Source: Rhodohalobacter barkolensis (GTDB taxonomy: Bacteria > Bacteroidota > Rhodothermia > Balneolales > Balneolaceae). From it: a stretch of 64,000 bases of DNA. The notes under the pieces were generated by a model. The model saw only the letters and a list, made by a program, of their open reading frames with translations. It had not been told where the DNA came from and did no database searches. The DNA lies in contig NZ_PISP01000003.1 in assembly GCF_002834295.1 (NCBI RefSeq), forward strand, positions 186,001 through 250,000, written 5' to 3'. Position 1 is the first letter of the stretch; every line of letters begins with the position of its first letter. A program made the position numbers and the translations under genes. This document shows positions 16,552-25,380 of this stretch, one piece after another.

Positions 16552-16575
16552 CCTGATACTTTCTACTCAATACTC
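16552..16575. repeat. Right arm of the AGTATTGAGTA-type inverted repeat
   Basis: CCTGATACT, TTCT, ACTCAATACTC is the interrupted reverse complement of the repeat that follows polX (16368-16389). Confidence 0.5.
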
Positions 16576-16616
16576 TTATATTCCCCAAAACCTGAATCTC
16601 ATTCTGAGCCAAACAC

Positions 16617-17411
16617 ATGAGCGAATCCAAAAGTCTGACTTACACATCCTATCTGAAAGTAAAAGAGCTGCTTGAACTGCAGCAGCCGGAATCGAAACCG
16701 GAAGAGCACGATGAGATGCTTTTCATTATCATTCATCAGGTATACGAATTGTGGTTCAAACAGATCATGCATGAATTTGATAAGCTTCGTGCTGATCTGG
16801 AGACCGGAAATACCTGGGGCGCCACCAAAACGATGCGACGCGTGCTGACCATTTTGAAAACGATGGTCTCCCAAATTGACATCCTCGAAACAATGACTCC
16901 TTTAGAGTTCAACAGTTTCCGGGGATTTTTGCAGAGTGCCAGCGGGTTTCAGTCGGTACAGTTTCGCGAGATGGAGATTGTCTGCGGCATGAGATCAAAA
17001 CACATCATCGATGTGCACAAAGACCAGCCGGAACTTCAACAGAATCTACTTGACCGGGAGAAAGAATTCACTCTCTGGGAAAGTTTTTGCAAATACCTGC
17101 AACACCGCGGTCATGACATTGAGATACCGGAACGGGTAAATGAGCATGGTTTGGTTTTTGAACCGTCTGATCACAATCAAACCGAGCTGGTCAATATTAT
17201 GAACAACGACCCCGAAGCGGCCATGCTCTGCGAACTGTTTATCGATTACGACGAGGGACTGATGGAGTGGCGCTACCGCCACGTAAAAATGGTAGAGCGA
17301 ACCATCGGCACCAAAAAAGGCACCGGTGGATCAGACGGCGCCGGGTATCTCCACCGAACATTGAATAACCCCATCTTCCCGGATCTTTGGGCGATTCGCT
17401 CGAAGTTTTAA
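16617..17411 (+). CDS. kynA: Tryptophan 2,3-dioxygenase
   Basis: A cytoplasmic haem enzyme that opens the indole ring of tryptophan to N-formylkynurenine, the first step of the kynurenine pathway. Family marks are IIHQVYELWFKQ with the active-site His40, FRGFLQSASGFQS, and the C-terminal RYRHVKMVERTIG with the likely haem-ligand His222, followed by GTGGSDGAGYL. Length (264) is normal for bacterial TDO. No kynureninase or formamidase gene is adjacent, so the rest of the pathway must lie elsewhere. Both flanking spacers are full of palindromic repeats, so the gene is probably its own transcription unit. Confidence 0.95.
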   Translation: MSESKSLTYTSYLKVKELLELQQPESKPEEHDEMLFIIIHQVYELWFKQIMHEFDKLRADLETGNTWGATKTMRRVLTILKTMVSQIDILETMTPLEFNSFRGFLQSASGFQSVQFREMEIVCGMRSKHIIDVHKDQPELQQNLLDREKEFTLWESFCKYLQHRGHDIEIPERVNEHGLVFEPSDHNQTELVNIMNNDPEAAMLCELFIDYDEGLMEWRYRHVKMVERTIGTKKGTGGSDGAGYLHRTLNNPIFPDLWAIRSKF

Positions 17412-17447
17412 GTTGATTGGCTAGAGTCAAACCTGACAGCATAAGCT

Positions 17448-17463
17448 CCCCCTTCGAAGGGGG
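17448..17463. repeat. CCCCC/GGGGG palindrome
   Basis: CCCCCTTCGAAGGGGG is a perfect 16-bp palindrome followed by CGGGGGGATGA, 37 bases after the kynA stop. Its shape resembles C-rich dispersed repeats common in Bacteroidota genomes. Confidence 0.7.
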
Positions 17464-17538
17464 GCGGGGGGATGATCAAAGCTATATCGAAGAGACTTCA
17501 ACACACCCCTTGCTTGTTCGCTGAACGCTCACTGCACA

Positions 17539-17560
17539 TTTCCCCTCTCGAGAGGGGAAA
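17539..17560. repeat. TTTCCCCTCT palindrome
   Basis: TTTCCCCTCT, CG, and the exact reverse complement form a perfect 22-bp palindrome. A CACACCCC motif lies upstream, as with the palindrome at 16431, and suggests one repeat family. Confidence 0.75.
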
Positions 17561-17623
17561 AGTTCGAATGAAAGCGCAAAGCTCTGTTCAGTCGGGCGAG
17601 GAGTGTGTTTAATGCGTGTAACC

Positions 17624-17665
17624 AGACGCTGTCAGGATCAGCTAGCGCTGAACGCTGACAGGTCT
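17624..17665. repeat. 42-bp imperfect palindromic repeat, copy 2
   Basis: Same length and layout as the unit at 16491-16532 (AGACGCTGTCAG ... CTGACAGGTCT), with a few substitutions and a GCTAGCGC centre. It ends four bases before the stop codon of the convergent helicase gene. A partial related string, CCTGACAGC, is at 17432. Confidence 0.85.
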
Positions 17666-17668
17666 CAA

Positions 17669-19591
17669 TCACCCACCAATTCTTTTCAGAAGCTTTCCTA
17701 AAAACTTTCCGCCGTACACCCTCTCCACATGATCCATATCGGCAATAACCACAAGCTCTTTCCGGCTTCTTGAGAAAGCCACATTCAGCAGCCGCGGTAC
17801 ACTCAAACCGTTTTTCTCCTCATCGAGCGGACGTACGGAATAGTGACGTTTGGTGCCTCTCTGTTTTTCACCGCTCATCACCGTATCAAAAATGATGTAA
17901 TCTTTTTCCCGACCCTGAAAGGTATGAATGGTTCCCACTTCAACATTCCGGATGCCGGCTTCATAGAGACGATTTCGAAGATCATAAACTGCACTTCGGA
18001 ACGGCACAATCACCCCAACATCTTCCATGAAAATGCCGCGACCACCCATATTTTTCAGCAGTCGTTCAACCACCTCTTGATGAACCATGTTGATCGGCTT
18101 GAATCCCCGTTCGCCGGATTTCTGCTCCAGAAACGGCCCATACTTAGAAGTGTTGACCAAATGAAAGGCGCGATCAGAAAGCTCCCCTAGCGATTGATCC
18201 TGAATTTTGCCGGTTTTCAATCGGCCTTCGTAAAACACAGTACTGATCACATCGGCAAGTGACTCTTCCAGGCGGTACTGCGTATCAAAAAAGGCGGTGA
18301 ATTCGGGATGCTCGTCGTGCCAGCGAAAGAGGGCTTCTGATGAGTCGGCGCCGGAAACCGTAGTAAAAATATCTTTCTCCAAAAACTCGCGGGATTTTCG
18401 GTCGGATGTCAAAGCAATGGGTGGAAGCTGCATCGGGTCGCCCACAACCACCATGTGCCACTTGGCATGAGCCGCGAGTACCATCATGTAGGGAAGATTC
18501 GCCATCGAACTTTCATCTACTACAACAGCATCAAAATCGAGATCATGAAACAGATCAGACGTACATACCTTAGCCAATGTTGTGGCCACAAGCTGTTTTT
18601 TCCACAGCTCAGCTCGGTCGTTCACCTGACTTAACTCCTCAAGCTTCTCTTCCAACTCCTCCAGTCCGCCGGCATCCTCAATTTTCTGCTCAATCAGCTT
18701 CATCTCCAGCTCCTGATTGTTTGTTGGCTGCTTACCATTTCGGAAACGTTTTTCAACGGCCTGCAGCGCCTGCTTTCTGCGCTCCATCAATCCGATCCAC
18801 TCTCCGGCCTGCTCCTGCCGCTTACGAATCGTCTGTTCAAGCTGATTGGAAAAGAGAATCGGCTCCAGTTCAGAAGCATCCAGCGCGGCCTCCCCAAAAC
18901 GTGTGATTCTATGCTGTGGAATATTCAGCCCAATCTTTTGAATTGCATCCAGTGCACTCAGCAGTCCAACATCAACGGCTCTGTTGGTATTCGATGCAAA
19001 GAGGACTTTTTTTCCGTTCTTCAGGTAGTTGGCTATAATATATCCCAGCGTAGCGGTTTTACCGGTTCCGGGCGGCCCCCAGATAAACGTCGCCCTGCGA
19101 TTCATAGACATTCGAATCGCGTCAAGCTGCGCTTCGTTCCGCATGCCATCGTCATCCACTTCATCCGGACCGGGAATCGCTTGACCATTCGGTTCAAAGA
19201 GATGTTCGAGGCGTTCCAGTTCACTTTTTTCCCGGCTGTTCAGTTTTGCGATTTCAGACAAGGTTTTCTTCAGAATAAAGTCGTTTTCCCACTCCACGTG
19301 TACTTCTGAAATAGAACTGCCAACATCCTCAGGAAATTGTAAGGTAACCTCTTTGTCCTCAAACGAAACGGGATGAACCGTCCAGCTTTTTTCACCGGCC
19401 ATCGCTTTTATCTCCTCCGCAAACCGAATGGCAGGCTGATGAGATTCGAACTTGTAGTTCACACTGTCTGAAGCGGTTACTTTCTCTCTTTTTCCTGCAA
19501 AGAGTACATCCGATGACGGTTTTTCCCGAACCGTTTCAATCTCCGATTCGAGGGCGGTTATGGCTTGATCGAGTAGTTTTTTTATATCCAT
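17669..19591 (-). CDS. Superfamily 1B DNA/RNA helicase (IGHMBP2/DNA2-like)
   Basis: A 640-residue helicase. Residues 172-179 are the Walker A loop GPPGTGKT, the Walker B is VVVDESS, motif III is GDPMQLPPIAL, motif V is GTIHTFQGREKDY and motif VI is NVAFSRSRKELVVIAD. A coiled-coil rich segment (about 255-330) separates motifs Ia and II, as in UPF1/IGHMBP2 relatives. The N-terminal 110 residues are probably a nucleic-acid-binding domain. It is likely an ATP-driven 5'-3' helicase in repair or RNA metabolism, but polarity and substrate are inferred. No nuclease domain is present. Confidence 0.9.
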   Translation of the reverse strand: MDIKKLLDQAITALESEIETVREKPSSDVLFAGKREKVTASDSVNYKFESHQPAIRFAEEIKAMAGEKSWTVHPVSFEDKEVTLQFPEDVGSSISEVHVEWENDFILKKTLSEIAKLNSREKSELERLEHLFEPNGQAIPGPDEVDDDGMRNEAQLDAIRMSMNRRATFIWGPPGTGKTATLGYIIANYLKNGKKVLFASNTNRAVDVGLLSALDAIQKIGLNIPQHRITRFGEAALDASELEPILFSNQLEQTIRKRQEQAGEWIGLMERRKQALQAVEKRFRNGKQPTNNQELEMKLIEQKIEDAGGLEELEEKLEELSQVNDRAELWKKQLVATTLAKVCTSDLFHDLDFDAVVVDESSMANLPYMMVLAAHAKWHMVVVGDPMQLPPIALTSDRKSREFLEKDIFTTVSGADSSEALFRWHDEHPEFTAFFDTQYRLEESLADVISTVFYEGRLKTGKIQDQSLGELSDRAFHLVNTSKYGPFLEQKSGERGFKPINMVHQEVVERLLKNMGGRGIFMEDVGVIVPFRSAVYDLRNRLYEAGIRNVEVGTIHTFQGREKDYIIFDTVMSGEKQRGTKRHYSVRPLDEEKNGLSVPRLLNVAFSRSRKELVVIADMDHVERVYGGKFLGKLLKRIGG

Positions 19592-19954
19592 CTTTTGGGT
19601 AAAACGGCAAACGTGAAAAGTGAGAAATCAAATTCTTTCTCACTCGTTTTAACTTGAGTTCGATTTTAAACTAAGGTAACAACACTCCCCTCCTGTGTAA
19701 GGAGGGGGCGGGGGTGGTTGTCCCAAGACGAAATTAGATAAATGAGACTCAAATATTCTTTTTAACCACCCCTAAGTCCACTAAACAGATGATCAATCGA
19801 ACTCATGGTTTAATTTATTTCAGAAATAGAAACTAACAGTTTCATTAAGTACAATCGAACTTTATTTGCCCCCAATTTGGTCTGCAATTTTTCACGTTTG
19901 GCAAACTCAGAAAACGAACTCGCCTCTAGCATCTACCCTCTCGCCACAAAAAAT
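19592..19954. other. Repeat-rich gap between helicase and GntR regulator
   Basis: No gene is visible. GTGAGAAA/TTTCTCAC (19620-19643) forms an 8-bp hairpin upstream of the helicase. A TCCCCTCC/GGAGGGG hairpin (about 19686-19708) runs into GGGGTGGTT (19711-19719), which is complementary to AACCACCCC at 19764-19772. These C-rich palindromes resemble those at 16431 and 17448-17560. The right part, next to the GntR stop codon, shows nothing recognisable. Confidence 0.6.
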
Positions 19955-20848
19955 CTACTGATCCCACAACTCCGACCGAATCATCTGCGCGCTCTTTTCT
20001 GAAATGATGTACTCCAATTTGATCCGTTTAACTTCCGGCACTTTTTGTTCCACTAGCCGGGCACTGGCGGGAGTATAGACAATCAGATCGGTATTTCGCA
20101 CAAAAAGTGGCAGGGATTTGCCGTAGGTGGCACCAGCCACAAACGCGCCTTCAAAGTTCATGAGTGTTTTTAGCTCGTCAATAATTTTTGAGATCGATTC
20201 CTCTTCGGCCGTAACCAGGCCAATCGCCTCGATGCCCGAGCGATCCACAATGGAAAGAAGTACATCCGCATCGTAGTGAAAAACAACCGGCAACAGGCGA
20301 ATGGTGTTACTCAGCGATCGAAACTCGCTTACAAGATGAATCGGTACAAAAAGAGCATCGTACTTAACCAGTCTATCATAATTATCAGCCGATATCGGTA
20401 CACTCTTTACGCCGATCTGATTCTTAATCGAGTCTGACAATAGCTTGGCGAGTTCCACTGTCTCCCCCACGGTTGCAATACTTTGAATTCGGTCGGGCCA
20501 CTCCATGTAGCTGATCTGCTCTTCAAAAATCGCTTCGATCTCCTTTTCATCCAGACCGTAACCGATCAGTTCTTCCAGCAGCTCCTGCATCTTCTCGGTT
20601 CCCATCTCAATTCGCTGGGTTTTATCGAGCGAGGTACTTTGCCGGTTCACTACAAAACCGCGTCCCTGCTCTGGCGTGATCAATCCTTCATCGGCAAGCT
20701 GATGGTACGCTTTGCGCACGGTATGAAAACTGGCCCCCAGTTGCCGGCCCAATTCCCGGGTTGAGGGAAGCAGCTCCCCCACCTGAAACTGCTTGGTGGC
20801 AATCATCAGGCGGATACGGTCTGAGATATGTTTGGCGGAGTGTTTCAT
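19955..20848 (-). CDS. GntR-family transcriptional regulator with an unusual C-terminal domain
   Basis: A 297-residue regulator. Residues 1-72 are a clear GntR winged helix (LLPSTRELGRQLGASFHTVRKAYHQLADEGLI, then GRGFVVN). The rest is not an aminotransferase, FadR or UTRA domain that I can recognise. It alternates strands and helices, with IEAIGLVTAEEES and FVAGATYGKSLPLF, in a way that suggests a periplasmic-binding-protein or response-regulator-like sensing fold. It starts five bases after the mutS stop codon, so it is probably co-transcribed with mutS. The ligand and targets are unknown. Confidence 0.82.
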   Translation of the reverse strand: MKHSAKHISDRIRLMIATKQFQVGELLPSTRELGRQLGASFHTVRKAYHQLADEGLITPEQGRGFVVNRQSTSLDKTQRIEMGTEKMQELLEELIGYGLDEKEIEAIFEEQISYMEWPDRIQSIATVGETVELAKLLSDSIKNQIGVKSVPISADNYDRLVKYDALFVPIHLVSEFRSLSNTIRLLPVVFHYDADVLLSIVDRSGIEAIGLVTAEEESISKIIDELKTLMNFEGAFVAGATYGKSLPLFVRNTDLIVYTPASARLVEQKVPEVKRIKLEYIISEKSAQMIRSELWDQ

Positions 20849-20853
20849 TCAGA

Positions 20854-23526
20854 TTATTTTACCAAACGCTTCAGTTCACTCAGCATCAGCATCGCTTCAA
20901 TAGGCGTCATTCGATCAGGATCGGCGGCTTCCAGTTTATTCAATAGCGTTTCCACATTCGGATCGATTTGCGATCCAAATAGCGTCATCTGAGGTAATTC
21001 TGCCTGTTTCTCAACCTCTTTGGTCACTTTCTTTGCCGCCTCTTTCTTTTTGGCTGATTGAGCCATTGCCCCGTTTCCATCGTGACTCACATCCAGCGTG
21101 TGACTCTCCAGGTTTGATAAGATTTCCTTCGCACGATTAATCACTACATCCGGCAGACCGGCCATATTGGCCACCTGAATTCCGTAGCTGTGATCGGCGC
21201 CGCCGCGAACCAATTTCCGCAGAAAGATCACTTTCCCATCGTGCTCCTTCACCTGTACGTTGAAGTTCTTGATCCGCTCGTAACGCTCCTCTAACTCGTT
21301 GAGCTCATGATAGTGCGTCGCAAAAAGTGTTTTTGCAGCTACTTCTGGTTTGTTGTGCAGATACTCCGACAGCGACCACGCGATACTCAGCCCGTCAAAT
21401 GTACTGGTTCCGCGTCCAACTTCATCCAATAGAATCAGGGATTTTGGTGTGGCATTATTCAGAATGTTGGCCGCTTCATTCATCTCCACGAGAAAGGTAC
21501 TCTCTCCTGCAGCCAGATTATCTGAGGCTCCAACCCGGGTAAATATTTTGTCCACAAGTCCGATTGTGGCCTTTTCGGCCGGTACAAAACAACCGATCTG
21601 CGCCATCAAAACCAGTAATCCCGTTTGACGCAGAATAATACTTTTACCGGCCATGTTCGGCCCGGTAATCATCAATATTTGAAATTCGCTGTTATCCAGA
21701 TAGATATCATTCGGAATAAAAGGCTCTCCTGCTTCCAGGGTTTTCTCAACTACCGGGTGACGCCCTTTTTTCACATCAACCACATCTTCTTCATTGATCT
21801 CCGGTTTTACGTAGTTATTCCGGAAGGCCACCTCTGCAAAACTTTGAATGCAGTCCAATTCCGCAATGGCCGTGGCAATCTGTTGAACATCCTCGGCAAA
21901 CTCGGCTACATAGAGTCGCAACTCTTCAAACAGTTCGCCCTCCAGCGTTTTGCTTTTATCCTCGGCCGACAAAACCTTCTCCTCCACCTCTTTCAGCTCA
22001 GGTGTGATGTAGCGTTCGGAGTTCACCAGTGTCTGCTTGCGAATGAAATGTTCCGGCACTTTATCCTTGTGCGTGTTGGTCACCTCAATGTAGTAGCCAA
22101 ACACCTTGTTGTATCCAATTTTGAGGGATGGAATTCCGGCATCCTTGGCCAATTTATTTTTAATCTCGGCAATGTATTTTTTCCCGTTTCGGGCAATCTC
22201 TCGCAGTTCATCCAGGTCTTCATTGAATCCCTCATCAAATATTCCTCCATCTCGAATACTCGCGGGCGGATCTTCCACCAGAGCCCCGTTGATTCGCTCC
22301 TGAACATCAATCAAAAGCTTTAACCGTTTGTTGATTGATTTGATAAGTACACTTCCACTCTGACCTATAATTCTCTTGATTGCGGTAATTTGTGCTAGGG
22401 AAAGTTGAAGCTGTTTCAAATCTCGCGCATTGGTTCGCCCCACGCTGATCCGGCTAATTAGCCGCTCGAGATCGCCAACCTGATCCAGCTCATCCCGCAA
22501 CTCTTCGCGCAATGTGTGGTCTTTAACCAGCTCATCGACCGCCTCAAGCCGATTCTCAATCGTTTCTGCTTTTTTCAGAGGACGCATTATCCACTTTCTC
22601 AGCAAACGCCCCCCCATCGCCGTAGACGTTGCATCCAGAATGGAAACCAGTGTTCCGTCGGTTCCCCCCTCCTGCATGCTCGACGTCAGTTCCAGATTTC
22701 GTTTGGTCGATCCGTCCAGCGACATATATTCGCTGTTTTCATAAGCATAGAGCCGCTTCAGATGACCCAGCGAAGATTTCTGTGTCTCCTGCATATAATG
22801 CAACAACGAACCGGCTGCATGATGTGCAATTTCCAAGTCCTCTACGCCAAAGCCCTTCAGGGAGTGTGTTTTAAAATGCTCGGTCAGGATTTTATAGCCG
22901 TAATCCCCTTCATACACCCAGTCTTCAATAAAGGTGATGTTGTTTGATTTCAGAATTTCCGGAACGCTGTTCTTTAATTTTTTCTGAATCAACACTTCCG
23001 ACGGCTGCAGCGACTGAATTAAACTGTCCAATTCCGTTTTACCGACCTGACTCAAACCAAACTCACCGGTGGATATATCCGAGAATGCAACTCCGACAGT
23101 ACCTCCCGCCCAGAAAATCGAGACGATATAGTTATTTCGCTTATGATCAAGCAGCTTCTCAGACATGGTCACCCCGGGGGTGGTAATCTCCGTTACCTCC
23201 CGGTTCACAATTTTCTTACCGGCTTTCTTCGCAGTTTCCGGATCTTCAGTCTGCTCACAGATGGCCACACGAAATCCACGTTTCACGAGTTTGGGAAGAT
23301 AGGAGTCGAGTGCATGATAGGGGAATCCTGCCAACGGAGTTTGATCTCCACCGTTATTTCGTTTGGTTAGAGTAATTCCCAGCTCTTTGCTAATCAAAAC
23401 GGCATCATCGGCAAATGTCTCATAAAAATCACCCACCCTGAACAGCAGAATAGTCCCGGGGTGTTTCTCCTTAATTTCAAAATATTGACGCATCAATGGC
23501 GTCTGCTTTTTCTTCTTCTTACCCAT
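20854..23526 (-). CDS. mutS: DNA mismatch repair ATPase MutS
   Basis: An 890-residue MutS. The mismatch-reading Phe-x-Glu is F34-Y-E36 in RVGDFYETFADDA. The lever and clamp domains follow (GGRLLRKWIMRPL, GYNKVFGYYIEVT). The ABC ATPase has Walker A TGPNMAGKS near residue 625 and Walker B LILLDEVGRGTSTFDG. The C terminus carries a basic linker and a short dimerisation motif (DPDRMTPIEAMLMLSELK). It recognises mismatches and recruits MutL, which is not in the window. The gntR-like gene follows after five bases. Confidence 0.98.
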   Translation of the reverse strand: MGKKKKKQTPLMRQYFEIKEKHPGTILLFRVGDFYETFADDAVLISKELGITLTKRNNGGDQTPLAGFPYHALDSYLPKLVKRGFRVAICEQTEDPETAKKAGKKIVNREVTEITTPGVTMSEKLLDHKRNNYIVSIFWAGGTVGVAFSDISTGEFGLSQVGKTELDSLIQSLQPSEVLIQKKLKNSVPEILKSNNITFIEDWVYEGDYGYKILTEHFKTHSLKGFGVEDLEIAHHAAGSLLHYMQETQKSSLGHLKRLYAYENSEYMSLDGSTKRNLELTSSMQEGGTDGTLVSILDATSTAMGGRLLRKWIMRPLKKAETIENRLEAVDELVKDHTLREELRDELDQVGDLERLISRISVGRTNARDLKQLQLSLAQITAIKRIIGQSGSVLIKSINKRLKLLIDVQERINGALVEDPPASIRDGGIFDEGFNEDLDELREIARNGKKYIAEIKNKLAKDAGIPSLKIGYNKVFGYYIEVTNTHKDKVPEHFIRKQTLVNSERYITPELKEVEEKVLSAEDKSKTLEGELFEELRLYVAEFAEDVQQIATAIAELDCIQSFAEVAFRNNYVKPEINEEDVVDVKKGRHPVVEKTLEAGEPFIPNDIYLDNSEFQILMITGPNMAGKSIILRQTGLLVLMAQIGCFVPAEKATIGLVDKIFTRVGASDNLAAGESTFLVEMNEAANILNNATPKSLILLDEVGRGTSTFDGLSIAWSLSEYLHNKPEVAAKTLFATHYHELNELEERYERIKNFNVQVKEHDGKVIFLRKLVRGGADHSYGIQVANMAGLPDVVINRAKEILSNLESHTLDVSHDGNGAMAQSAKKKEAAKKVTKEVEKQAELPQMTLFGSQIDPNVETLLNKLEAADPDRMTPIEAMLMLSELKRLVK

Positions 23527-23693
23527 TCAGAAAATTCCTTATATGTGTTTATTTCCACAGGTCTGAAAGGTATTGAATTTCAATCATTTTTTAAGATCAA
23601 TAAGTTGGCAAATCTGAATGACTGATTTTAATTCTGCATTCTTAATAACAGTTGATTGGCTTTCAACCCAATTACATTTATTTTTATATAAAT

Positions 23694-24614
23694 ATGCAGC
23701 TATTCGATAAACATAAATTTCGGGCGTACTGGAAAATGGTTGCTGATCTCGCAATGAAGAAGCATGTCTTCTTTAATGCATCAGCTATTACATTTAACCT
23801 TTTTATCTGTTCTATCCCTTTTACTCTTATTCTCATCTCTATCATTGGATTTGTATTATCCATTGATACTGCCTTTGAAGAGCTGATTCGATATGGAAGG
23901 GAATTACTTCCAACTCTTAATTATGAGGGGCAATCGGGCGATCTTATTGGCAGTGCAATTACTCTTGAAACCATCATTGAACCGTTGGTTAACGCACGAA
24001 CAATCTTTGGTTTAGCAGGTATTGCTATCTTAATGATCTTTTCTCAAGGACTTTTCCACACCATGAAACATGCGTTATTCGACGTATTTGATGTTGAAGA
24101 CCGAAAACACCCCATCCTTGAATTAATACATAACTTTTTTGCATTTGGTGTGATTGGAGGTGTATTTCTTTTTTTTAGTATGGCTATCTCCATTATCTCC
24201 CTGTTTTCATTTAATGAAATTGATATCCCATATACGGATATTGTAATTGAACTTGGATGGGTGGCCGATTTTCTGACCAATGTGATTCCGGTCATTTTTA
24301 TGATTTTACTCTTCTATGCCATTTTTCGTTACATCAGTGAACGACGAATGCGCCCGAAAGTCGCCTTTTGGTCGGCCATTACCTATACCGTTCTCTTTGA
24401 GATAGCCAAGTATGGAATCAGCTTATATCTTGAATATGCTCTGACCGCTTATCGCTATTTCTACCAGGGTTATACTGTTCTGATTATTATCGTTTTTTGG
24501 GTATTCTATGCCGCAGTTCTTTTTGTAATCACATCCATTATGGCACGTTCCTATCAGGAAGTTTATCTTAAAACGCCAGTAGCCGATAGAAATCCATATA
24601 CCGAAATTTCCTGA
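23694..24614 (+). CDS. YihY/BrkB-family membrane protein
   Basis: An inner-membrane protein with six predicted helices (first near residues 28-52, last near 265-290) and the family motif SQGLFHTMKHALFDVFDVEDRKHP. YihY/BrkB proteins were once called ribonuclease BN; their actual role is unclear. A TTG at 23652 opens the frame, but the ATG at 23694 (MQLFDKHKFRAYWKM) agrees better with family starts. The stop overlaps the next start by one base (TGATG), so translation is probably coupled to the glycosylase gene. Confidence 0.88.
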   Translation: MQLFDKHKFRAYWKMVADLAMKKHVFFNASAITFNLFICSIPFTLILISIIGFVLSIDTAFEELIRYGRELLPTLNYEGQSGDLIGSAITLETIIEPLVNARTIFGLAGIAILMIFSQGLFHTMKHALFDVFDVEDRKHPILELIHNFFAFGVIGGVFLFFSMAISIISLFSFNEIDIPYTDIVIELGWVADFLTNVIPVIFMILLFYAIFRYISERRMRPKVAFWSAITYTVLFEIAKYGISLYLEYALTAYRYFYQGYTVLIIIVFWVFYAAVLFVITSIMARSYQEVYLKTPVADRNPYTEIS

Positions 24615-25225
24615 TGTTTTCTGAAGAAGACGTTTTGCCTGTTGAATTTTACGACAATCCCGATGTAGTGGATATTGCACAAAAACTATTGGGGAAAGTG
24701 TTGTGTAGTATGATTGATGGGGTTTTCACCGCCGGTATTATTTCTGAAACTGAAGCATATTGTGGGCGCAATGATAAAGCCTGCCATGCAAATAACGGTA
24801 AGCGCACAGACCGAACAGAAGTGATGTTCGGCAAGCCGGGTCACGCTTACATCTATCTCTGTTATGGAATTCACCACCTGTTCAATGTAGTTACCAACCG
24901 CACAGGATTTGCTGATGCCGTACTCATTCGAAGTATTCTACCGGTTGATGGCTTAGATCAAATCATAGAGAGAAGAACCGTTAAAAATCATGTCAATTTA
25001 GCCAACGGACCCGGAAAGCTCACCCAGGCTCTGGGAATAACAACCGACCTGAATAAAACATACCTAATAAATCCGCCGGTCTGGATTGAAAATCGTGGAG
25101 TTGAAATCCCATCAACAGAAATTGCTCCCTCCAAACGTATTGGGGTAGAATATGCCGGCGATCATGCAGAGCGCCTATGGCGATTCGAAATCTCAAAAAG
25201 TTTGAGTAAGAAGTTAAAAGTTTAG
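24614..25225 (+). CDS. 3-methyladenine DNA glycosylase (MPG/AAG family)
   Basis: A 203-residue DNA glycosylase that removes alkylated and deaminated purines. The AAG family marks are ISETEAYCGRNDKACHA with the catalytic Glu, RTEVMFGKPGHAYIYLCYGIHH, and the NGPGKLTQALGI loop that contacts DNA. It is translated directly from the end of the BrkB gene (one-base overlap). Confidence 0.95.
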   Translation: MFSEEDVLPVEFYDNPDVVDIAQKLLGKVLCSMIDGVFTAGIISETEAYCGRNDKACHANNGKRTDRTEVMFGKPGHAYIYLCYGIHHLFNVVTNRTGFADAVLIRSILPVDGLDQIIERRTVKNHVNLANGPGKLTQALGITTDLNKTYLINPPVWIENRGVEIPSTEIAPSKRIGVEYAGDHAERLWRFEISKSLSKKLKV

Positions 25226-25317
25226 CACATCTTAATAATTAATTAACCCAATGATGAAACGGTAATTCTACCGTAAGCATTATCAATTAAAACAAAAGAG
25301 AATAATTCCAATAGGTA

Positions 25318-25348
25318 TTTGGATTCTATAAAATTCTATTTAGTTTAA
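25318..25348 (+). promoter_or_regulatory. Candidate Bacteroidota-type promoter of the YceI gene
   Basis: TTTG (25318-25321) is followed after 19 bases by TAGTTTAA (25341-25348), near the TTTG-N19-TAnnTTTG pattern. It would give a leader of about 25 bases before the ATG at 25381. Confidence 0.35.
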
Positions 25349-25380
25349 CATTGAACAATTCAAAATAAAACAATACAGTT

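Noticed and set aside
19955..20848. MocR-type regulator
   Set aside because: The GntR domain is there, but the C-terminal part lacks a PLP aminotransferase lysine motif and is too short.
21625..22323. 232-codon plus-strand frame
   Set aside because: It lies wholly antisense to mutS and looks like a codon-usage shadow.
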